64,000 nucleotides of DNA from Vreelandella zhuhanensis (GCF_009793355.1 NZ_WTKP01000003.1:186001-250000), one strand, 5' to 3'. Positions 45,713 to 55,014 are shown, counted from the first letter of the stretch. Program-made: numbers and translations. The notes: generated by a model not told the origin, from the sequence alone.

Positions 45713-46897
45713 TCAGAAAGTGTACATCGCCATGCCTTGCAGACGCACGGCATCACCATCTTTATCATCGGCCTGTTCGCGGGTGTGGTAACCGGCTTCA
45801 ATACCGTAGCTGATGCGATCAACAGGCGACCAGATGTAGTTTAGAAAGAGGCTGTCAAATCTATCGTTGCCTGCATCGATATCGGCAGTAGCAATGCCGT
45901 AGGCCAGATTGATATTACCGGAACCTGCGGCCATGCTCATGCCCAAGGTGCCGCCTGTGGCCTCAATAGTTTCCAGGTCGCCGTTGTCATCTACTTGAGC
46001 GGGAGCTGTGGGGTTACCATAAAGATAACCGCCGATTCCATCACCGTGAGTGAGAGAGGCACGAAGTGTCATTGCGGGAGATACCTTGGCGGTGGCTTCT
46101 AGGTTGATGCCCCAGCCCATAGCGGAGTCGTCATCCCAGCCTTGTGGCGCCGCTGCCTCTCCTTCGGCATCGTAACTCAGTTCTCTCAGTACACCGGAAG
46201 CAGCGAAGTTGAAGTCGCCACCACTGTGCTGATAGCGCATGGTCAGATCAGGAAGAGAATTTTTAGCTACATCGTACTTTGTACGCCCAATCTCGACTTC
46301 TTCTCCACTAGTTAATGTTACAAGATCTGGCTGAGTAAAGCCTGCATCTGGTGTTTGTCCACGGGCACCCGGGTCTTCCAATGCAACTGAGAAGCCACCG
46401 GTGGTATAGCGTAACTGGGCTTGACGACCGATGTTTGCCTGCCCCGGCTGACCAGTGAAATCGATAGTCGGGGTCATGCCCAGGAAACCACCAAAGTTGG
46501 TCCAGGTCTGGCCGGCCAGAATGTCGTTCCACTCACCGAACGCATGGCGAAGACGCAGCGTGTCATTGCCTGAGCCGTAAAAATCGCCTTCGATAGTGGT
46601 GTTGAGCGTGCTGCCAGCCAAGGGAGTAGCGGTCTTGAAGCCGATACGGCTTTGCTTGGCATGGAAGTTAGTGTGGCCATCGGGACCGTCTTGGCCATCA
46701 AGGCGAATGTTGCCAGCAGTAACGGCATTACCCAAGTCAGCATCGGCATCATAGATCATGTCGAGCTTGGCATAGCCATAGACACTGGCCGTGGTGTCAC
46801 CCACTTCAAAATTATAGGCGGAGGCAGTGCCGGCAAAGGAAGCAGCAGCGACGGCAGCGGCCAGCAGAGCTGTACGCTTAGCGTAGATTGTTTTCAT
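45713..46897 (-). CDS. Outer-membrane porin, DcaP-like
   Basis: A 394-residue outer-membrane beta-barrel. The signal peptide ends near ASFAGTASA, then the barrel starts NFEVGDTTASVYGYAKLDMI. SRIGFKTATPLAGSTLNTTI, LRLRHAFGEWNDILAGQTWT, TPTIDFTGQPGQANIGRQAQ and the terminal aromatic residue (MAMYTF) fit DcaP-type trimeric porins, which admit small anionic substrates. The start at 46897 follows AAGGG and gives a proper signal sequence. The protein is acidic, as usual in halophiles. Substrate unknown. Confidence 0.88.
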   Translation of the reverse strand: MKTIYAKRTALLAAAVAAASFAGTASAYNFEVGDTTASVYGYAKLDMIYDADADLGNAVTAGNIRLDGQDGPDGHTNFHAKQSRIGFKTATPLAGSTLNTTIEGDFYGSGNDTLRLRHAFGEWNDILAGQTWTNFGGFLGMTPTIDFTGQPGQANIGRQAQLRYTTGGFSVALEDPGARGQTPDAGFTQPDLVTLTSGEEVEIGRTKYDVAKNSLPDLTMRYQHSGGDFNFAASGVLRELSYDAEGEAAAPQGWDDDSAMGWGINLEATAKVSPAMTLRASLTHGDGIGGYLYGNPTAPAQVDDNGDLETIEATGGTLGMSMAAGSGNINLAYGIATADIDAGNDRFDSLFLNYIWSPVDRISYGIEAGYHTREQADDKDGDAVRLQGMAMYTF

Positions 46898-47116
46898 GGT
46901 TACCCTTATCAAGCTAATTATAATTTGTAGTCATATCAGCTCATTGATTTATTGTTACTTCTAAATCAAAGCAGTTGAGCTTCGTCATGCATGCAACACA
47001 ACAGTCATTAAACTATCACACTGAATTGCAGATTCCTCTCTAGACAAAAGTCCAAATAGTTTATTAGGTTTTGTTTTATAAGCGAAGTTTGAAATTCGAG
47101 GGGAGGGGCGGCTTTA

Positions 47117-47200
47117 CGGTAGGATGTCGACTTGTCGGGCGAGCTTCGGGTGGTGCGTTTAAGGGCAACCCCTCGCGCGATAAATCGCCCCCCTACCTGG
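47117..47200. repeat. Diverged copy of the dispersed repeat
   Basis: GTCGGGCGAGCTTCGGG, CCTCGCGCGATAAATCGCCC and the ends GGTAGG / CCTACC line up with the full copy at 21757-21849 in the same orientation, with many changes. It lies in the 689-bp gap between the porin and the phosphatase gene; the rest of that gap holds the candidate small RNA and no protein gene. Confidence 0.65.
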
Positions 47201-47321
47201 CGAATCTTGCGTGCCATGGGGCTTGCTGACCCTCGTTCCATTGCCGACAATGAAACTTTGGAAGGTCGAGCTCGTAATCGGCGGGTTGAAGTAATGATTC
47301 ATTTGGAATGAGTCATTAGAT

Positions 47322-47410
47322 AAAAAAAACCCGCCGAGGGGGCGGGCATAAAGGCTTGGCTTATGTAGACCATTGGTAAGCGGGGGTGTACGTGCTATCC
47401 AATGAGGTAC
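47322..47410 (-). ncRNA. Candidate small RNA
   Basis: On the minus strand a good promoter (47417-47444) is followed after about 80 bases by a GC hairpin CCCGCC/GGCGGG (stem arms at 47330-47335 and 47341-47346) and eight T residues. No open reading frame of note lies between. The layout, a stand-alone short transcript with a strong terminator and a long U-tail, is typical of Hfq-binding small RNAs. It does not resemble 6S, SRP, Spot 42 or tmRNA as I remember them. Confidence 0.5.
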
Positions 47411-47416
47411 AACTCC

Positions 47417-47444
47417 AGTATAGATATTTTTAGAGGTTTGCCAA
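47417..47444 (-). promoter_or_regulatory. Sigma-70-like promoter of the candidate small RNA
   Basis: On the minus strand TTGGCA (47439-47444) and TATACT (47417-47422) are separated by 16 bases, giving a likely start near 47410. The match is close to consensus at both hexamers. Confidence 0.5.
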
Positions 47445-47586
47445 GGGCAAGCGGTGGTTGTTTTGTAGTTAAATGTTACAGAGCTGCTTTTTCTTGCGGA
47501 GCAGTTGTCAGGCAGCCATTTACCGAGCAATCTCTTTATAAGAAGTTGGCAACTAAAAACCGGTTTCAAGCCTTTAAGGTGTCGCC

Positions 47587-48501
47587 ATGAATACAGGTTT
47601 ATCGCGTCTTTCCTCACCGGCTACCTCTGGCGAGGCACTGGCCCTTCAGCCGCGTCTGGTGTTGACCGATCTTGATGGTTCGTTGCTGGATCATCACAGC
47701 TATGATGCGTCGCCTGCCAAGCCTTGGTTGACCCGGCTCAGGCAGCTGGGAATCCCGGTGATCCCAGTCACCAGCAAGACCCGGGCTGAAGTGTCCCCGT
47801 TGCGTGAAGCCCTGGGGCTGACCGATAGCCCCTTCATTGCTGAAAATGGTGCCGTGATCGGCTTGCCGCAAGCCTGGTGCCATGCGCGGCTGGACCGCCC
47901 GGGCAATGGCACGGATGGGCTGGTGATCAAGCATGTCAGCGTGGATGTCGGCCTGATTCGGGCGCGTCTCAATGTCTGGCGGGAGCGCCTGGGGGTGTCA
48001 TTCACTTGCATGAGCGAGCTGACCCTGGAAGAGCTCAAGTCCCTTACCGGTCTGGATAACGATGGGGTGCGCCTGGCCCGGCTTCGCGAAGGCAGCGAAC
48101 CCTTGATCTGGCAGGATAGCGATACGGCCCTGGAGAGTTTTCGAGCGGCACTGGAAGGTGATGGGTTACGCCTGCTGCGGGGAGGGCGGTTCTGGCATGT
48201 GATAGGCCTTTCGGCCGATAAGGGCAGTGCCGTGGAGTGGCTTATCCAACGCTTTACTTCGTTACGCGGTCGGCAGCCGCTTTCCATGGGGTTGGGCGAC
48301 GGCCCCAATGATATCTCCATGCTGGAAATGGTCGATCAGGCGGTGGTGATACGCGGCTGTCATGACTTGCCCGTGGAGCCACGGACTGCCGCGCTTTATC
48401 GCACCCAGGCCAGCGGCCCGGTAGGCTGGGCCGAAGGCGTGAACTATTGGTGGGGCGGTGGGGATGGGGGTCTGGCTGACTCCGGGGCGGTGTCAGCATG
48501 A
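47587..48501 (+). CDS. gpgP: Glucosyl/mannosyl-3-phosphoglycerate phosphatase (HAD)
   Basis: Removes the phosphate from glucosyl- (or mannosyl-) 3-phosphoglycerate to give the compatible solute. The 304-residue HAD-superfamily protein has the catalytic LTDLDGSLLD (Asp28, Asp30), VTSKTRAEV, AENGAVIG, SADKGSAVEWL with the motif III Lys and GLGDGPNDISMLE as motif IV. It overlaps the synthase gene by four bases (ATGA), which is the reason for choosing the glucosyl route over the mannosyl one. A long C-terminal tail rich in glycine is unremarkable. Confidence 0.88.
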   Translation: MNTGLSRLSSPATSGEALALQPRLVLTDLDGSLLDHHSYDASPAKPWLTRLRQLGIPVIPVTSKTRAEVSPLREALGLTDSPFIAENGAVIGLPQAWCHARLDRPGNGTDGLVIKHVSVDVGLIRARLNVWRERLGVSFTCMSELTLEELKSLTGLDNDGVRLARLREGSEPLIWQDSDTALESFRAALEGDGLRLLRGGRFWHVIGLSADKGSAVEWLIQRFTSLRGRQPLSMGLGDGPNDISMLEMVDQAVVIRGCHDLPVEPRTAALYRTQASGPVGWAEGVNYWWGGGDGGLADSGAVSA

Positions 48502-49718
48502 GCGACTTTCATCAAAACGGCCTGATCACCGATTTTCACAACCTGACACGCCGCCCGGTGGAAAGCTTGGAGGAAGAACTCGTCGAGTTTTCTCGGCGTC
48601 GTCCCATGGGCTTGATTTTGCCTTCGCTGTTTTCCGAACTGGAAGGCCCTGCATTGCCGGGAATCGTCGATGAGCTTTCCAAGGTGCCGTACCTGAGTGA
48701 AATCGTGATAGGGCTGGATCGTGCCGACCGCGAGCAGTTTCTCCATGCCCGCGATTTTTTTTCCCGTTTGCCTCAGCATGCCCGCATCCTGTGGAACGAT
48801 GGTCCACGCCTGCGCGAGCTTGATCAGGAGCTGGAAAGCCATGGATTGGGTGCGCTTGAGCCAGGCAAGGGACGTAACGTCTGGTACTGCGCCGGCTATG
48901 TGTTGGCGTCAGGTCGTTCAACAGTCGTGGGGCTGCATGACTGCGATATTCTGACCTATGAACGCGGCATGCTGGCTCGGTTGATGTACCCGATGGCGCA
49001 TTCCCGCTTCAATTACAGCTTCTGTAAAGGTTATTACCCGCGCATTGCCGAAGGCAAACTCAATGGACGCGTCACACGCTTGCTGGTGACGCCGTTATTG
49101 CGTGCCTTGAAGATCATGTACGGACCCTTGCCTTACCTTGAATACCTCGACAGCTTCCGCTACCCGCTTTCCGGCGAATTCGCCATGCGCAGCGATGTCC
49201 TGGAAGGCATTCGTATCCCTGCGGACTGGGGGTTGGAGATCGGTGTGCTCTCGGAGCTGCACCGTAGCTACTCCAACCGTCAGCTATGCCAGGTGGATAT
49301 CGCCGATTGCTACGACCACAAGCATCAGCCGGTAAGTAAAGACGACCCGGGTGGCGGCCTCAACCGTATGAGCCTGGATATTGCCAAGGCGCTGTATCGC
49401 AAGCTGGCGACAAAGGGTGTGAGCTTCAGTACGGAAGACTTTCGTACCCTGAAAGCGACCTATTACCGCCTGGCACTGGATTTGATCGAAGCCTACGACC
49501 ACGATGCCACCATGAACGGCCTGAGCCTGGACCGGCATAGCGAAGAGCAGGCAGTGGAGCTGTTCGCCGGGAATCTGCTGGAAGCGGGTGCACTGTTTCT
49601 AGATAACCCGCGTGAACGACCCTTTATTCCCAGCTGGAGCCGAGTGCAGGCGGCGGTGCCGGATATTCTGACGCGCATGTACGCCGCGGTGGAAGAGGAC
49701 AATAAAGGCGCAGTATGA
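48498..49718 (+). CDS. gpgS: Glucosyl-3-phosphoglycerate synthase (GT81 type)
   Basis: Transfers glucose from a nucleotide sugar to 3-phosphoglycerate. The 406-residue GT-A protein has the metal motif DCD at 148-150 (VGLHDCDILTYERG). Further blocks are KGRNVWYCAGYVLASG, FRYPLSGEFAMRSDVL and WGLEIGVLSELHRSY, plus a late DCYDHKHQPVS. These fit the Persephonella-type GpgS group as I remember it. It is coupled to the phosphatase. Product would be glucosylglycerate, used against osmotic and nitrogen stress. The 209 bases that follow contain no gene. Confidence 0.85.
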   Translation: MSDFHQNGLITDFHNLTRRPVESLEEELVEFSRRRPMGLILPSLFSELEGPALPGIVDELSKVPYLSEIVIGLDRADREQFLHARDFFSRLPQHARILWNDGPRLRELDQELESHGLGALEPGKGRNVWYCAGYVLASGRSTVVGLHDCDILTYERGMLARLMYPMAHSRFNYSFCKGYYPRIAEGKLNGRVTRLLVTPLLRALKIMYGPLPYLEYLDSFRYPLSGEFAMRSDVLEGIRIPADWGLEIGVLSELHRSYSNRQLCQVDIADCYDHKHQPVSKDDPGGGLNRMSLDIAKALYRKLATKGVSFSTEDFRTLKATYYRLALDLIEAYDHDATMNGLSLDRHSEEQAVELFAGNLLEAGALFLDNPRERPFIPSWSRVQAAVPDILTRMYAAVEEDNKGAV

Positions 49719-49927
49719 CTTTCGTCGCCTTGCGACAACTTGACTCAGGCAGCCTGGCTCCATCCCGGCTATCCTCTACGCAAATATTTTAAGTTATTTG
49801 TTTAGATGTTTTAGTTATTAAAAAGGTGCCGATCAATCTGTTTTAACCTGAATGTCATTGGCGGGGATGCCGGGCACGGTGTCGACGCTTTTCAGACCGA
49901 TGGATCAAAAAGAAAAGGAGCAATAGC

Positions 49928-50119
49928 ATGAAAACGAATGTAGGCAAGGTAGATAAAATCGCCCGTATCGTGATCGGCCTGGCGTTGATCGTGCTGGCAC
50001 TGGCCGGCGTCATTGGTGTCTGGGGCTGGATTGGAATACTCCCGCTTGCAACAGGTCTGTTGGGTGTATGCCCTGCGTACAAATTGCTGGGTATCAATAC
50101 CTGCAAGAGCGAAAAATAA
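49928..50119 (+). CDS. DUF2892 (YgaP-like) membrane protein
   Basis: A 63-residue protein with two membrane helices; MKTNVGKVDKIARIVIGLAL opens it and GVCPAYKLLGINTC closes it. This is the DUF2892 domain, often fused to rhodanese or next to sulfur-transport genes. It has a ribosome site and is followed 29 bp later by the YeeE/YedE genes. A role in sulfide or thiosulfate handling is suggested by context only. Confidence 0.88.
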   Translation: MKTNVGKVDKIARIVIGLALIVLALAGVIGVWGWIGILPLATGLLGVCPAYKLLGINTCKSEK

Positions 50120-50148
50120 GCCGTATTTAAGTTGAAGGGAGGATAGGC

Positions 50149-50610
50149 GTGGATTGGACAGCAAGCCTTCAGGGGCTGATAGGTGGCATCTTGATTGGTC
50201 TTTCGGCTACCTGGCTAATGGCCACGCTAGGGCGAATTGCCGGCATCAGCGGAATTGTGGGTAATCTCGTGACCCAGCGTCCCAAAGGTGACAGCGCCTG
50301 GCGTGTGACCTTCGTGCTGGGCTTGATCAGCGGCCCGCTATTGCTGATGGCATTGGGTGGCGACCTGGGTAATGTCGTGGGTCGGCCGGGCGCTGTCGTG
50401 GGTGAACCCGCAGGTGGCGTGGCCATGATGCTGCTGGCGGGCTTGTTGGTGGGCGTGGGTACTGGCCTTGGCAGCGGCTGCACCAGCGGGCACGGTGTCT
50501 GCGGGCTGGCGCGGTTATCGCCACGCTCACTCGCCGCCACCGGGGTCTTTCTGGGATGTGCCATCTTTACGGTGTATATCGTCCGGCACGTGCTGGGAGG
50601 TGGGGCATGA
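50149..50610 (+). CDS. YeeE/YedE family transporter half (PmpA-like)
   Basis: A 153-residue membrane protein with about four helices and the conserved LGSGCTSGHGVCGLARLSPR, whose cysteines are thought to relay thiosulfate or sulfur in YeeE/TsuA proteins. Split two-gene versions (PmpA/PmpB) are common. GTG start with GGGAGG seven bases upstream. It overlaps the second half by four bases. Confidence 0.9.
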   Translation: MDWTASLQGLIGGILIGLSATWLMATLGRIAGISGIVGNLVTQRPKGDSAWRVTFVLGLISGPLLLMALGGDLGNVVGRPGAVVGEPAGGVAMMLLAGLLVGVGTGLGSGCTSGHGVCGLARLSPRSLAATGVFLGCAIFTVYIVRHVLGGGA

Positions 50611-51017
50611 GAACATTAATGGGCTATATCGCCGGCTTGTTGTTTGGCTTGGGATTGGCGATTTCCGGCATGACTGATCCGGCACGGGTGCTGGGTTTTC
50701 TGGATATTGCCGGCAACTGGGATCCGACCCTGATGTTTGTACTGGGTGGCGCGGTGATCACTACCTTTATTGGCTATCGTCTGGTATTCAAGCGCCTTGA
50801 GCCCTTGTGGGGGGATGCCTTCCAGCTGCCCACACGCCAGGATCTGGACGCCAAGTTATTGGGTGGCGCTGCCTTGTTCGGGATTGGCTGGGGCCTTTCG
50901 GGCTACTGCCCGGGACCGGCAATCGCCTCTATCGGGGGCTTGACCCCGCCGCTTTTCGCCATGTTGATAGCCATGGTGCTCGGCTGGTTTGCGGCTCGGC
51001 GACTTAGCGTTTCCTGA
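50607..51017 (+). CDS. YeeE/YedE family transporter half (PmpB-like)
   Basis: A 136-residue membrane protein that completes the transporter: MGYIAGLLFGLGLAISGMTD at the start and GIGWGLSGYCPGPAIASIGG with its single cysteine. It starts in the stop of the first half (ATGA). A strong terminator follows, so DUF2892 and the two halves form one unit. Imported compound is likely a reduced sulfur species, by family analogy. Confidence 0.9.
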   Translation: MRTLMGYIAGLLFGLGLAISGMTDPARVLGFLDIAGNWDPTLMFVLGGAVITTFIGYRLVFKRLEPLWGDAFQLPTRQDLDAKLLGGAALFGIGWGLSGYCPGPAIASIGGLTPPLFAMLIAMVLGWFAARRLSVS

Positions 51018-51049
51018 AAGCCTCATCAGTCTCATGTTGCTTGAATAAG

Positions 51050-51082
51050 ACGTCCCTGCCGGCTTGCCGGTGGGGGCGTTTT
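51050..51082 (+). terminator. Intrinsic terminator after the YeeE/YedE genes
   Basis: A 14-bp stem with three G-U pairs (51050-51063 / 51066-51079) ends in four T residues. Its core CCGGCTTGCCGG is like that of the dispersed repeat, which may be its origin. Confidence 0.7.
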
Positions 51083-51223
51083 GCCTGTTGGCCGGGCATC
51101 AGGCCAAAAACCCAAAGAAAGCTACGACTAATTGCCTTGTCTCGATTGGCTTTGTTTCGAGCGCAGTTAACGTTCGTTTAATGGTGTCTTGGCATGCTTC
51201 ACGCCTATAACAAGGAAATATCC

Positions 51224-51925
51224 ATGCACGTACTGCTGATCGAAGATGATGCCCTGGTGGCTTCCGGTATCCGGGCCGGACTCATGACATTCGATTTTGT
51301 TGTGGATCATGTGTCCACCATGGCTGCCGCACGTCAGGCCATGCAAGCCGTGGCCAGCGATGTGGTGATTCTCGACAGAGGCTTGCCGGATGGCGACGGA
51401 ATGAGCTTGCTGGAAGAGTGGCGCGCGGCGGGCGTTGCTACACCGGTGCTGATTCTGACCGCACGCGACGCCGTTCGCGACCGGGTGGATGGCTTGCAAG
51501 GCGGCGCCGATGACTACCTGGTGAAGCCCTTTGATCTCGATGAGCTGGTGGCTCGCTTGCGCGCCTTGCTGCGGCGTGCCGCCGGGCGTTCGAGTGCCAT
51601 GATCCAGCACGGCAGCCTGACCCTTGACCCGAGAGCCCGAGCAATCAGTGTTGACGGCCATCAGGTGCCGCTTTCCCGGCGCGAGTTGGTGTTGCTGGAA
51701 ACCTTCTTGCAGGCACCCCGCAGTGTGCTTTCGGCGAATCAGCTGAAAGATAGCCTGTATGGCATGAGCGATGACGTGGAAAGCAATGCGCTCAATGTGC
51801 ATATCCATCATTTGCGCCGCAAGTTGGGCACGGGAGTGATCGAGACCGTGCGCGGCCTGGGGTATCGGCTGGGCAAGCCGGAAGCCATTTGCTTGCGGGG
51901 CACCGTGCCCAAGGGGCAGTTATGA
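51224..51925 (+). CDS. OmpR/PhoB-family response regulator
   Basis: A 233-residue two-component regulator. The receiver domain (1-115) has the acidic pocket EDD (7-9), phospho-acceptor Asp51 in VVILDRGLPDGDG and the KPFDLDELVARL lysine. The winged-helix domain (about 125-225) ends HIHHLRRKLGTGVIETVRGLG. It resembles QseB/PmrA. The start at 51224 follows AAGGAA. It is coupled to the kinase gene, and the cytochrome genes come next, suggesting that it controls sulfur oxidation. Confidence 0.93.
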   Translation: MHVLLIEDDALVASGIRAGLMTFDFVVDHVSTMAAARQAMQAVASDVVILDRGLPDGDGMSLLEEWRAAGVATPVLILTARDAVRDRVDGLQGGADDYLVKPFDLDELVARLRALLRRAAGRSSAMIQHGSLTLDPRARAISVDGHQVPLSRRELVLLETFLQAPRSVLSANQLKDSLYGMSDDVESNALNVHIHHLRRKLGTGVIETVRGLGYRLGKPEAICLRGTVPKGQL

Positions 51926-53244
51926 GCCTGCGGCTACGGCTATTGTTGACCCTGGGCTTGACCTTGGCACTGCTATGGGGCGTGGCGGCTGCCTGGTTGA
52001 TGCGCGACCTGGAAGCCAAACTCATGGAAACGCTGGATCAGCGTCTGGCCCAGTCGGCCCGCATGGTGGCCGGGTTGATGCTGCAACTGCCTGCCGAGGT
52101 CTGGGATACCGTCGACCAGCAGACATTGTCGATTCCGCCGATTGAGGGGCTGGCCTGTCAGGTACATTCCCCGCGTGGCGAGGTGATGGCACGCACCCAT
52201 GCCGACATGGATGACATCTTGACCCCGGGAGAGCGGGGGCATACCTACCGTAAGGAAGGCGACGTGACCTGGCGCGTCTTCACCTATGAGCGTGAGGGGC
52301 TGACCATCATCACGGCGGATCGCATGGATGAACGCACGCTATTGCTCAAAGACGTGATCAAGGTCGCGGTGGTGCCTTTCATCGTGGCGTTGGTGGGCAG
52401 CCTGGGAGCGCTGTGGTTAGGCATTTGGCGCGGGTTGGCGCCGTTGACTCGGCTGCGCGTCTCGCTCGAGCGCCGCGACCCGGACGCCCTGGCACCGGTG
52501 TCAACCTACGGTATTCCCCATGAGATTCGTCCTCTGATCGAGACCCTCAATGGCTTGCTGGTAAGAGTGCAACAAACCCTGGTTCGGGAGCAGCGTTTCA
52601 CCAACGATGCCGCCCATGAATTACGCACCCCGTTGACGGCGGTGAAAACTCATTTACAGGTGGCAAAACGAGTGAATGGCGATGCCGCTCGGGAGTCGCT
52701 TGAACATGCCGAACAGGGTGTTGCTCGCCTGGCCTGCACTCTCGATCAACTGCTGACGCTGGCACGGGTGGAAGGGCGCCTGGGCTTTGATGACGGTGAG
52801 CCAAGCAGGGTGGCGGATATCGTCGAATTGGCCATCGCCGATACCAATACGCCGGATGCCAGACGTTTTACGCTGCCTGATATCTGGCCCGAGGCGACAT
52901 TGGCGATGCCGCGTGAATTGGCAATTACCGCTTTGCGTAACTTGCTGGATAACGCCTTGCGCCATGGCCCGGACGATACGCCGGTACAGCTGAAAGCCGA
53001 AAGGAGCCATGCCGGGCGCTGCATGACGTTTTGCGTCAGTGACCAAGGGCAAGGTATTGCGGCACCGGCGCTGGCGCAACTGCCCCGACGTTTCTGGCGT
53101 GCCGGAAGCCAGCAGGGCAGTGGCTTGGGGCTGGCGATCGTTGCCGCCATTGCCGAGCGTTTCGATGGGGGCATCGAGTTTTTCAGCCCCCCCGGTGGCG
53201 GCTTGCAAGTACAACTGACGGTGCCGATTATCGATCTCGACTAG
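51922..53244 (+). CDS. Sensor histidine kinase
   Basis: A 440-residue inner-membrane kinase: helix about 5-27, a periplasmic sensor domain about 28-148, a second helix about 149-170, a HAMP-like linker, the H-box NDAAHELRTPLTA with His232, and an HATPase domain with LLDNALRHG, DQGQGIAAPAL and GSGLGLAIVAAI. The start overlaps the regulator gene (ATGA). The periplasmic domain has few recognisable features; its ligand is unknown. The tsdB-like gene begins 30 bp after the stop. Confidence 0.93.
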   Translation: MSLRLRLLLTLGLTLALLWGVAAAWLMRDLEAKLMETLDQRLAQSARMVAGLMLQLPAEVWDTVDQQTLSIPPIEGLACQVHSPRGEVMARTHADMDDILTPGERGHTYRKEGDVTWRVFTYEREGLTIITADRMDERTLLLKDVIKVAVVPFIVALVGSLGALWLGIWRGLAPLTRLRVSLERRDPDALAPVSTYGIPHEIRPLIETLNGLLVRVQQTLVREQRFTNDAAHELRTPLTAVKTHLQVAKRVNGDAARESLEHAEQGVARLACTLDQLLTLARVEGRLGFDDGEPSRVADIVELAIADTNTPDARRFTLPDIWPEATLAMPRELAITALRNLLDNALRHGPDDTPVQLKAERSHAGRCMTFCVSDQGQGIAAPALAQLPRRFWRAGSQQGSGLGLAIVAAIAERFDGGIEFFSPPGGGLQVQLTVPIIDLD

Positions 53245-53274
53245 GATCAATATAATCACAAGAGGGAGAAAACG

Positions 53275-53925
53275 ATGAACAAGACAGTGATAAGGGGACT
53301 GGGCCTGTTGCTGGGAACCGGCTTGAATGCCGGTGCTGCAATGGCATTGGAAGGGGATGTTCAGCGTGGCCAGGAGGCGAGTGCCACCTGCGTGGCCTGT
53401 CACACAGCGGATGGTAGCGGTCTGAACGTGCCGGGCGGTGAATCCTGGCCGCGCCTGGCGGGACTGGATAGTGGCTACATCGTCAAGCAGCTCCATGATT
53501 TTCAGGAAGGACGCCGTGAAAATGCCAGCATGAAGCTGTTTGCCAACATGCTCGATGACCAGCAAATCGCGGATGTGGCGGCCTATTATTCCCAGATGCC
53601 GGTGACTCCCGCCCAAGGGGGAGAAGAGGCGGGTGAGGCATTGCTTGAGCGCGGCGAGCAGTTGGCGAAACGGGGTGACTGGGATGCCTACATCGTGTCC
53701 TGCAAGAGTTGCCATGGGCCGGGTAGCGAAGGCGTGGGAAGCGATTTTCCGGGCATCGCCAGTCAACATGCGGATTATATCGCCACCCAACTGCAAGCGT
53801 GGAAGAACGATGAGCGCAGTAACGACCCTCAGAACTTGATGGGAGCGATTGCCAAACGTATGAGCGACGAGGATATCCAGGCGGTCTCCGCCTGGCTTGC
53901 CCGTCAATCCGTGACCGCCGAGTAA
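53275..53925 (+). CDS. tsdB: Diheme cytochrome c (TsdB-like, c4 family)
   Basis: A 216-residue exported protein with a signal peptide (to about MALEG) and two CxxCH haem sites: CVACH (39-43) and CKSCH (about 143-147). The two-domain plan is that of cytochrome c4. TsdB, the redox partner of thiosulfate dehydrogenase, belongs to this family and is encoded just ahead of tsdA in several bacteria, as here. Naming depends on this position; a general c4 role is the alternative. Confidence 0.8.
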   Translation: MNKTVIRGLGLLLGTGLNAGAAMALEGDVQRGQEASATCVACHTADGSGLNVPGGESWPRLAGLDSGYIVKQLHDFQEGRRENASMKLFANMLDDQQIADVAAYYSQMPVTPAQGGEEAGEALLERGEQLAKRGDWDAYIVSCKSCHGPGSEGVGSDFPGIASQHADYIATQLQAWKNDERSNDPQNLMGAIAKRMSDEDIQAVSAWLARQSVTAE

Positions 53926-53937
53926 GGGAGAGTGACC

Positions 53938-54984
53938 ATGAAGCTATCGAAAATTACCTTGGCGGTACTGGGAGCGTCGTTGGCCGCAGGCCTCGGCGTG
54001 ACGGCCTATGCGGCCAGCGGTGAAAATGGCCAGGGGGAGTCGCCTTATCAAGGTCTGACAGCGCTGGGATACCCGGCACCCCAGGAAGGCCAGCTGGTTC
54101 ATGTGCCTCCCACCATGGCCGATCTGGACGATGCCGATATTCATCCCGAGCTCAAGAAGGTGATTCGGCGAGGCTATGAGCTGTTCACCGATACCCAGCA
54201 GCTGCGTGGCGAGAACGTCTTCAATGACATGAACTGTTCCAGCTGCCATTTGGGCGAAGGTCGCCAGCCGTTCAGCGCGCCGATTTGGCCGGCGGCGGTG
54301 ACGTTGCCGGGTTTTCGCGGCAAGAACCAGCACGTCAACAATCTTGAAGAGCGCATTGCCGGCTGCTTTGCTTATTCGATGAACGGTACACCGCCGGAAT
54401 ATGGTAGCGACGACATGGTGGCGCTTTCCGCCTACCATCAGTGGCTGGCTACCGGCGCGCCCATGTACCCCGACCAGCCGATCTACGGGCGTGGCTTCCA
54501 GGCACCGCCAGATCCCGAGCAAGAACCGGACTATGCACGCGGAGAGGAGGTCTACCAGGCGCAGTGTACTATCTGTCACCAGGACGATGGTGCCGGCCAT
54601 TATGAAGAGGGTGAGTACGTCTTCCCGGCGTTGTGGGGCGATGGTTCCAACAACTGGGGAGCGGGTATCGTGCGCACCCATACCGCGGCTGGGTTCATCA
54701 AGAACAACATGCCGCTGGGTCAGCCAAACTCACTTTCCGACCAGCAGGCGTGGGATGTCGCCTACTACATGGTGAGTCAGGAGCGCCCCCAGGACCCACG
54801 TTACACCGGTGACCTGGATGAAACACTGGAACTGTTCGGTTCGACGTTTCATCGCCATTCGCGCTATGGCGAGGTGCGTGAACATGACGACCATCGCCTT
54901 GCCGATCACGCCAACACTGGGGAAAAGGATTTTCTCAAGCCCTGGAATGTCGGGGTATCGCGGTTTGAAGAGCTGAGTGAATAA
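53938..54984 (+). CDS. tsdA: Thiosulfate dehydrogenase-like diheme cytochrome c (TsdA)
   Basis: Oxidises two thiosulfate to tetrathionate in the periplasm, or the reverse. 348 residues with a signal peptide. Haem 1 site CSSCH (100-104) and haem 2 site CTICH (210-214) are present. ERIAGCFAYSMNG (138-150) carries the conserved cysteine (Cys143) thought to ligate the active-site haem. ALWGDGSNNWGAGI, NNMPLG with a possible Met ligand, and AWDVAYYMVSQERPQDPR are typical TsdA blocks. The ATG at 53938 with GGGAG is preferred over GTG 53932. Direction of catalysis cannot be told. Confidence 0.88.
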   Translation: MKLSKITLAVLGASLAAGLGVTAYAASGENGQGESPYQGLTALGYPAPQEGQLVHVPPTMADLDDADIHPELKKVIRRGYELFTDTQQLRGENVFNDMNCSSCHLGEGRQPFSAPIWPAAVTLPGFRGKNQHVNNLEERIAGCFAYSMNGTPPEYGSDDMVALSAYHQWLATGAPMYPDQPIYGRGFQAPPDPEQEPDYARGEEVYQAQCTICHQDDGAGHYEEGEYVFPALWGDGSNNWGAGIVRTHTAAGFIKNNMPLGQPNSLSDQQAWDVAYYMVSQERPQDPRYTGDLDETLELFGSTFHRHSRYGEVREHDDHRLADHANTGEKDFLKPWNVGVSRFEELSE

Positions 54985-55014
54985 GCCTTCAATAAGGAGT
55001 CCAGTATAGGCAAG

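Noticed and set aside
47159..47617. Minus-strand 152-residue protein upstream of gpgP
   Set aside because: It runs through the candidate small RNA and its terminator and through the repeat relic, and has no recognisable domain or ribosome site.
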